The position numbers were made by a program, and so were the translations under genes. Shown in pieces: positions 59,528 through 64,000 of a stretch of DNA of 64,000 nucleotides (position 1 is the stretch's first letter; the number at the start of each line of letters is the position of its first letter). Where the stretch lies: assembly GCA_024400425.1 (NCBI GenBank), contig JAKSMV010000001.1, positions 62,001 through 126,000 of the forward strand, in the 5' to 3' direction. Under the pieces are notes generated by a model. That model saw only the letters and a list, made by a program, of their open reading frames with translations. It was not told where the DNA came from and did no database searches. This DNA comes from Bacteroidales bacterium (GTDB lineage: Bacteria > Bacteroidota > Bacteroidia > Bacteroidales > F082).

Positions 59528-59992
59528 CTATCCATTTGATTTGTAATAAACTGGTCCTTCTTCGCCATATTGTCCTGAAAAAAGGAATCCTGCCCGTTGA
59601 AGGACTTTTTTCGATGCTTCGTTTTCCTCGGTAGTCTCGGCAATGACTTTCTTGACCCCATCTTGCTTCAACGCCCATTCTGAAACCGACAGCAAAGCCT
59701 CGGTCATATAACCGTTGCCACAAAAACCTTCTCTGAGACCATACCAGATTTCAACCGTCCCGTCATTGCCGACGCCCTTGAAACAGAAATCACCGACGAT
59801 AGTCCCTGGATTTTCCTTTAGTTCCATGAACCACACGGCATACCACATCCGTTTTTCGGGATGGTCGAGGCAGCCTTGCAGCATCTCACCGTAGGCTTGC
59901 TGCAATTCTTCAATCGTTTCGTTTTCAATCAGATGACATATTTCCTCATTGCTGATGGGAAACAGATTCAGCCGTTTGCTTTCAATGTTCAT
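59528..59992 (-). CDS. GNAT acetyltransferase (paralogue A)
   Basis: A 154-residue RimJ/RimL-type GNAT from the ATG at 59992 (MNIESKRLNLFPIS). The acetyl-CoA loop [18 protein letters not shown] and the final [13 protein letters not shown] are intact. It is highly similar along its full length to the gene at 61090-61554, including [11 protein letters not shown] and [11 protein letters not shown]. The ATG at 60016 overlaps the YdeI-like gene and gives an N-terminus the paralogue lacks, so the shorter start is preferred. It is the last gene of the operon; the substrate is unknown. Confidence 0.88.
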   Translation of the reverse strand: MNIESKRLNLFPISNEEICHLIENETIEELQQAYGEMLQGCLDHPEKRMWYAVWFMELKENPGTIVGDFCFKGVGNDGTVEIWYGLREGFCGNGYMTEALLSVSEWALKQDGVKKVIAETTEENEASKKVLQRAGFLFSGQYGEEGPVYYKSNG

Positions 59993-59996
59993 TTTC

Positions 59997-60557
59997 TTAC
60001 TTGTAGTATTTTTCAATGCCTCCGTAACCTTTTATCAATTTGTTGGCTTTGGTCTTGCCGATGAAATTTGCAAGGCGTTTGCGAAACTCATCGGGCCGCT
60101 TGCGTGCTGCATCGATGTAGGCAACCCGAATGCGACGATAGGAATCCGAGAACCGTTCGAAATTGGCCCAAGTTTCTGGGTCTTTCTTGATTTCAGCCAA
60201 AATATCCTCCGGAAAAATATATGGCTCGTTGATGATAGGCAGCACCAATGGCCTGACTTTTGGATGAATCATTCCCTGCCCATCGAGCCAAATCAGGCGT
60301 TCGATGTTGGGACGCGAATAAGGGCTTCCTTCCCGCCTTGGTGTGAAGCGTCGGATGCCGTGGGTGCTGTCGAGTGTGCCAGCCTGACCGTCAATCCAGC
60401 CGAAACAAAGCGCTTCCTCGACGGCATCATTGTATGAAATGCTTTGCTCGCCCGCCGCCTTCGTAGGGAAAATGAACCAGATTTCTTTCTCCGTCTCGAA
60501 ATGTTCGCAGAGCCATTTGCGCCATTCGGCGCGGTCGTTAGTCTTGAAAGTGTTCAT
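59997..60557 (-). CDS. YdeI/OmpD-associated family protein
   Basis: The 186 residues from the ATG at 60557 match the YdeI/OmpD-associated family, which includes proteins linked to bacteriocin resistance. Supporting segments are [34 protein letters not shown] (quoted in part: [11 protein letters not shown]), [15 protein letters not shown] and the C-terminal [22 protein letters not shown]. The start overlaps the GNAT stop by 3 nt (ATGA). The frame extends upstream, but that part lies in the GNAT gene. Confidence 0.88.
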   Translation of the reverse strand: MNTFKTNDRAEWRKWLCEHFETEKEIWFIFPTKAAGEQSISYNDAVEEALCFGWIDGQAGTLDSTHGIRRFTPRREGSPYSRPNIERLIWLDGQGMIHPKVRPLVLPIINEPYIFPEDILAEIKKDPETWANFERFSDSYRRIRVAYIDAARKRPDEFRKRLANFIGKTKANKLIKGYGGIEKYYK

Positions 60558-61093
60558 CGTTTTTGTTCCCATTCTTTTCGTGTCAGCCTGGTAATGTGCT
60601 CGGTACGAATGTCGTCCATCAGTTTCCAATAGATGTCCTTGTTGGTGTGATGATAGACGAAACCACATTTTTCCTGCACGCGTTTCGATTTGGCGTTGCC
60701 TTCGAAATAGCCGCACCAAAGCGTTTCAAGATTTAGATCGACAAATGCGTGACGGATCAATTCTTTCGTAGCTTCGGGAATAAGACCTTGTCCCCAGAAA
60801 GGCACGCCAATCCAATAACCGATTTCGCCTTCCGTTTCGGGCAAATCGAGATTGCTTTGCGTACCTATCATCAAGCCGATACTACCGATTGCTTTGTTGT
60901 CCGTTTTCAGGCAAACGGCGTATGTCTCGTTGACAGACAACACATTGCGGATAATTTCGCGGCTATTTTCCACGCTGGTATGTGGCGGCCAGCCCGCTAT
61001 GGGACCAACTGCCGGGTCTTTGGCCAACGCAAATAGGCTTTCCGCATCGGTTTCAACCCAAGGACGTAATATCAGTCTTTCTGTTTCCATCAT
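60554..61093 (-). CDS. GNAT acetyltransferase (RimJ/RimL type)
   Basis: A 179-residue GNAT of the ribosomal-protein acetyltransferase type: [22 protein letters not shown] at the start and [23 protein letters not shown] as the acetyl-CoA loop. It is distinct from the two paralogues that flank it. Start and stop each overlap the neighbours by 3-4 nt (ATGA), so the operon is translationally coupled. The target is unknown; RimJ/RimL-type enzymes act on N-termini or small amines. Confidence 0.9.
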   Translation of the reverse strand: MMETERLILRPWVETDAESLFALAKDPAVGPIAGWPPHTSVENSREIIRNVLSVNETYAVCLKTDNKAIGSIGLMIGTQSNLDLPETEGEIGYWIGVPFWGQGLIPEATKELIRHAFVDLNLETLWCGYFEGNAKSKRVQEKCGFVYHHTNKDIYWKLMDDIRTEHITRLTRKEWEQKR

Positions 61094-61554
61094 CTTTGAT
61101 ATTTTTCAAAAATCGGTCCTTCTTCTCCATAATTTCCTGAAAATCGGAATCCTGCCCTTTGAAGTACTTTCTTCGAAGCCTCATTTTCCTCAACAGTCTC
61201 AGCTATGATTTTCTTGATACCTTCTTGAGCCAATGCCCATTCCGAAACCGATTTCAAAGCCTCGGTCATGTAGCCGTTGCCGCAAAAGCCGTCTCTGAGT
61301 CCATACCCGATTTCCACCGTTCCGTCATCACCAAGACCTTTGAAGCAGAAATCGCCGACGATGGTTCCTGGTTTTTCTTTCAGTTCCATCACCCACACGG
61401 CATACCACATCCGCTTTTCGGGATGGCCGATGCAGCCTTGCAGCATTTCACCGTAGGCTTGTCTCAATTCAGTACTTTCTTGGTTTTCAATCAAATGCCG
61501 CATCTCATCATCGCTGATGGGATAAAGGGATAAGCGATTGGTTTCAATTTTCAT
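61090..61554 (-). CDS. GNAT acetyltransferase (paralogue B)
   Basis: The 154 residues ([18 protein letters not shown]) are a near copy of the gene at 59528-59992, including [19 protein letters not shown] and [13 protein letters not shown]. The acetyl-CoA loop reads [15 protein letters not shown]. It overlaps the next gene by 4 nt (ATGA) and lies 24 nt after the GNAT-zinc ribbon gene. The pair may come from a tandem duplication with other genes between. Confidence 0.9.
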   Translation of the reverse strand: MKIETNRLSLYPISDDEMRHLIENQESTELRQAYGEMLQGCIGHPEKRMWYAVWVMELKEKPGTIVGDFCFKGLGDDGTVEIGYGLRDGFCGNGYMTEALKSVSEWALAQEGIKKIIAETVEENEASKKVLQRAGFRFSGNYGEEGPIFEKYQR

Positions 61555-61578
61555 AGACTTGTGGACTATTTTTCACTT

Positions 61579-62442
61579 TTATTTTCTCCAGCGTTTCAGC
61601 ATCGGGAAAATTTTCCGGCAATGTTCTTTCATCTGCTCGTTTGTCATTCCGGCCTGAGCACCGAACTGCGAACACATATCAATGTATTCTTCCATTGAGA
61701 CCTTATCAATGAATTCACCGTCCTTGTAGCAATATTGGCAATAATCAAAGTTGATGCTTCCGTCGGCTTCTTTGCCGCAATCTTCATCTTTGGTAAGCGG
61801 CATGCCACAACTCTGACAGAACTGAGGCAACTGACCTTCTTGCAGATGCTTTTCCTTGGCGGGGAAAGTGGCTTCGTAAGCGGCAAATTCTTCGGGCTTT
61901 TCATCGCAGACGAAATAACCTTCGGGTGTATGATATGTGCCTTCGATTCCATTCAAGTAGCCTGGAATAAGTTCCTGTGCCAGAAAATACGGCACTTCAC
62001 TTTCGGCAGGTTCGCCGTGATAGTGAATCTTCAAGCTGCTGGCCAAGACGAAGCCTGCATGTTTGTAGAAGTCGATGTTGCCTTCCATGCACAGCACGCC
62101 GATGCCCATCTCTCTGGCTTTCCCGATGGAATATTGCAGCAGTTTCAGGCCGTAGCCTTTGCGTTTGTAGTCGGGATGTATGCTGATAGGCCCGAAAGTC
62201 CAGGCTTGGAAAGGCGAGCCATCATTCTTCACGATTTCGGCTTTGGAAAACATCACATGTCCGATGATTTTTCCGTCTTCTTCCATCACGAAATCGAGTT
62301 CCGGAATGAAGTCGGGATTATTTCTGTATTGGTTGAGCACAAAATGCTCCTTGCATCCCGGACAATACACATTCCAAAATGCTTCGCGGGTAAGGTTCTC
62401 CACCTCGCGGTAATCTTCAGGTTGTTCTAAACGAATGTTCAT
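61579..62442 (-). CDS. GNAT acetyltransferase fused to a zinc ribbon
   Basis: The 287-residue protein has an N-terminal GNAT domain (about 1-165) with YKRKGYGLKLLQYSIGKAREMGI as its acetyl-CoA loop and a C-terminal zinc-ribbon domain with FCQSCGMPL, CGKEADGS and YCQYCYKDGEF (four or five cysteines, about 208-240), followed by a helical tail EEYIDMCSQFG. Such fusions occur in the GNAT family and the ribbon may bind the substrate or stabilise the fold. It is 17 nt downstream of the desulfoferrodoxin-like gene. Confidence 0.9.
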   Translation of the reverse strand: MNIRLEQPEDYREVENLTREAFWNVYCPGCKEHFVLNQYRNNPDFIPELDFVMEEDGKIIGHVMFSKAEIVKNDGSPFQAWTFGPISIHPDYKRKGYGLKLLQYSIGKAREMGIGVLCMEGNIDFYKHAGFVLASSLKIHYHGEPAESEVPYFLAQELIPGYLNGIEGTYHTPEGYFVCDEKPEEFAAYEATFPAKEKHLQEGQLPQFCQSCGMPLTKDEDCGKEADGSINFDYCQYCYKDGEFIDKVSMEEYIDMCSQFGAQAGMTNEQMKEHCRKIFPMLKRWRK

Positions 62443-62459
62443 ATTCTCAAGGTTTTAGA

Positions 62460-62810
62460 TTATTTCACGACTTCACACCACACTTTACCCTGACGGCAAA
62501 ACACGGTGTAAATTTTTGCTCCTTTCACTTGCGCCACGCGCACTTCGGCAGCCTGTTCGGGGAAGAGTCGGATGAGTTCCACACGGTCGTAACGCTCCAC
62601 CACGATAGCAGCAATGAAGTCGTCTTTCGTCATCGGGCAGGCATATTCCAGCAAATATTCTCCGTCCATCTCGGTGATGGTGGGAATGGTGTTCTCTTTT
62701 TCAATGGCTACGGGTTCGATTTTGCTCCCGCAACATTCGATTTGCGCCTTGCCGTAAGCGATGCCAACATTCTTGCAGTTGGGACAATAATAGATGTTTA
62801 ACTTGTTCAT
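62460..62810 (-). CDS. Desulfoferrodoxin-like protein with a degenerate iron site
   Basis: The 116 residues follow the layout of desulfoferrodoxin. The N-terminal rubredoxin-like centre has all four cysteines: Cys9, Cys12, Cys26 and Cys27 (YYCPNC and ECCG). The C-terminal domain reads like superoxide reductase (ENTIPTIT, ACPMTKDDFI, VFCRQGKVW), but the usual His ligands look replaced: Thr41 for the first, Cys58 for the second, Asp for the third, and the CNxHG histidine is gone. Cys105 is kept. It probably lacks superoxide reductase activity. The alignment is by eye. Confidence 0.6.
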   Translation of the reverse strand: MNKLNIYYCPNCKNVGIAYGKAQIECCGSKIEPVAIEKENTIPTITEMDGEYLLEYACPMTKDDFIAAIVVERYDRVELIRLFPEQAAEVRVAQVKGAKIYTVFCRQGKVWCEVVK

Positions 62811-62813
62811 TGT

Positions 62814-63920
62814 TTATTCCTTTCTTTTCTTGATACCCAACACACACCATCTGATGAACGGGATGCGCTTCAAAATCTCGTAGATAGCCGGCGAAAGCAA
62901 CATAACAGCAGCGGTGAGTATAACATACATTGCCCAAGGCGAAAGCGATGTGTATTGTTTCATCTGATAGCCCAAAGCAACTACTACAAGGTAATGAACG
63001 ATGTAGATTCCGAAACTCGATCTGGTCATGTAATCGGCAAACTTGTTGGTTCTGTTGAACCATGCCTTGAAACAGCCCAACATGGCGAGAATAATCAGCC
63101 AGGCGTAGAGGCAGTTGAGCCAGCCGGAAAGGAAGTCGGGATCGGTATTGCACTTGCCCCAACCCGACAGAACCAAAGCTACACACGATGCCGCTGCACA
63201 GATGAACATGGGCAGATGTATACTTTCGACCTTGTCTTGGACCTCGTCGTGCGAGAAGACGAAATAGCCCAACAGGAACGGAATGAAATAGGTCAGAGGC
63301 TTGTATAGGTTGTACAAACCATCAAGACTCTCGGGGCGCGGATTGAAGATGAGCACTTGCGAGCCCAACCAGACCAACACGCCGAGCAGAATGATGACCG
63401 CAATGTTTGCCTTGCCGCACCAGTTCCAAAATCGGTCACGACAATCAATCTTCTTGATGAAGACAATAAGCAGCGAGAAGAGCCACAGGTCTTGGATGAA
63501 CCACAGAGGTCCCACCCCGCTAAACGTGTAGATGAGATATCTCCCGATGGCGGGGACGTTGTCGAAAGAGCCCATGCCGCGAGCCACGGCGGTGTTGAAA
63601 TAGCCTGTCATCCAATGATAGACGAACAGGCCGATGGTTGATGGCACCAACAGCTTCAAAGTACGGCTCTTGATGAACCGTTTGCCGGTTTGCTTATCCA
63701 AAGCATAGCGCGACGAGATGCCGGCCACCAGGAAAAGCAGCATCATGAACCAAGGGTAGAGGATGTACATCACCGCATCTTGCGGTTGTTTCATCGGATC
63801 ATCGACAAAGCCGCCGATGCCGCCGAAAACGCCCTTGTTGTTGAAAAAATAAATGACGTGGTAGAATAGCACCAAAAGTACTGTAAACCATCTCAAATTG
63901 TCGATCCAATGTTTTCTCAT
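62814..63920 (-). CDS. Acyltransferase family 3 membrane protein
   Basis: A 368-residue integral membrane protein with about ten helices. The start MRKHWIDNLRWFTVLLVLFYHVIYFF holds the Arg and His typical of acyltransferase family 3, which O-acylates sugars and cell-surface molecules. It also has SSRYALDKQTGKRFIKSR and a middle GPLWFIQDLWLFSLL. Its substrate is unknown. It begins the minus-strand operon and ends 3 nt before the desulfoferrodoxin-like gene. Confidence 0.88.
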   Translation of the reverse strand: MRKHWIDNLRWFTVLLVLFYHVIYFFNNKGVFGGIGGFVDDPMKQPQDAVMYILYPWFMMLLFLVAGISSRYALDKQTGKRFIKSRTLKLLVPSTIGLFVYHWMTGYFNTAVARGMGSFDNVPAIGRYLIYTFSGVGPLWFIQDLWLFSLLIVFIKKIDCRDRFWNWCGKANIAVIILLGVLVWLGSQVLIFNPRPESLDGLYNLYKPLTYFIPFLLGYFVFSHDEVQDKVESIHLPMFICAAASCVALVLSGWGKCNTDPDFLSGWLNCLYAWLIILAMLGCFKAWFNRTNKFADYMTRSSFGIYIVHYLVVVALGYQMKQYTSLSPWAMYVILTAAVMLLSPAIYEILKRIPFIRWCVLGIKKRKE

Positions 63921-63954
63921 ATTGTTTAAATTTGTTTATTGTTTAAATTTGTTT
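63921..63954. repeat. Tandem 17-nt repeat upstream of the acyltransferase
   Basis: ATTGTTTAAATTTGTTT occurs twice without a gap (63921-63937 and 63938-63954), directly before the acyltransferase start codon. It could influence its expression or be a slippage product. Confidence 0.7.
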
Positions 63955-63958
63955 ATTT

Positions 63959-64000
63959 CTAAATATTTTTACCCAATTGATAAGCTTCTTCCAAAGTACC
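63959..64000 (-). CDS. C-terminal end of an unidentified protein (partial)
   Basis: A minus-strand frame enters from the right edge and stops with TAG at 63959-63961, giving GTLEEAYQLGKNI as the last residues. It ends 38 nt before the acyltransferase start and may share its transcript. The ending recalls some flavodoxin-like proteins, but 13 residues are too few to name it. Confidence 0.5.
   Translation of the reverse strand, partial: GTLEEAYQLGKNI

Overview
The window reads as a chromosomal segment from a member of the Bacteroidota, most likely the order Bacteroidales. The evidence is lineage-typical genes: gldH next to ricT and a class A penicillin-binding protein, DUF4270 and GIN-domain lipoproteins, an IPExxxVDY-type protein beside rnc, a C-terminal type IX secretion sorting domain, and repeated TAnnTTTG promoter -7 elements with little Shine-Dalgarno signal. 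No rRNA, tRNA, CRISPR array, prophage or transposase gene was seen.

Positions 1-43,700 are mainly core genome. In order there is rlmH and two exported proteins. Next is a mevalonate-pathway operon: HMG-CoA reductase, a GYDIA-type GHMP kinase, diphosphomevalonate decarboxylase and mevalonate kinase, followed by GtrA. Then come pheS, a cyclophilin, a DUF4270 lipoprotein, a short glycogen-synthase-like protein, meaB, glnA and an ArnT/GT39-like transferase. The fatty-acid and RNA block acpP-fabF-rnc lies divergent from polA-dnaG-map. After that are an acid phosphatase, a secreted nuclease/phosphatase, lipoproteins, an RlmI-like methyltransferase, adenine deaminase, a nucleoid-associated protein, obgE, a PBP1A-like enzyme, gldH, ricT, lemA-TPM and a solo CcsA. 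MmcQ/YjbR, a Fic protein with an operator-like promoter and a CDP-alcohol phosphatidyltransferase close the block.

Positions 44,367-59,152 (minus strand) hold an M28 peptidase and then a large type I restriction-modification operon. In transcription order it is hsdM, DUF1016 nuclease, hsdS, a membrane-anchored orphan, an AT-rich four-gene cassette (115-aa orphan, MBL hydrolase, four-helix membrane protein, second MBL hydrolase), a second DUF1016 nuclease, hsdR, and a YgjP-like metallohydrolase. The cassette is bracketed by a duplicated hsdS 3' end and a truncated hsdR 5' end. This suggests modules were inserted stepwise at gene ends inside the hsd operon. It is the best candidate in the window for an undescribed, possibly defence-related, system.

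Positions 59,528-63,920 (minus strand) form a tight accessory operon: a membrane acyltransferase, a degenerate desulfoferrodoxin-like protein, a GNAT-zinc ribbon fusion, two near-identical GNAT paralogues separated by another GNAT, and a YdeI-like protein. Short palindromic repeats occur between genes and, in two cases, in frame inside genes.
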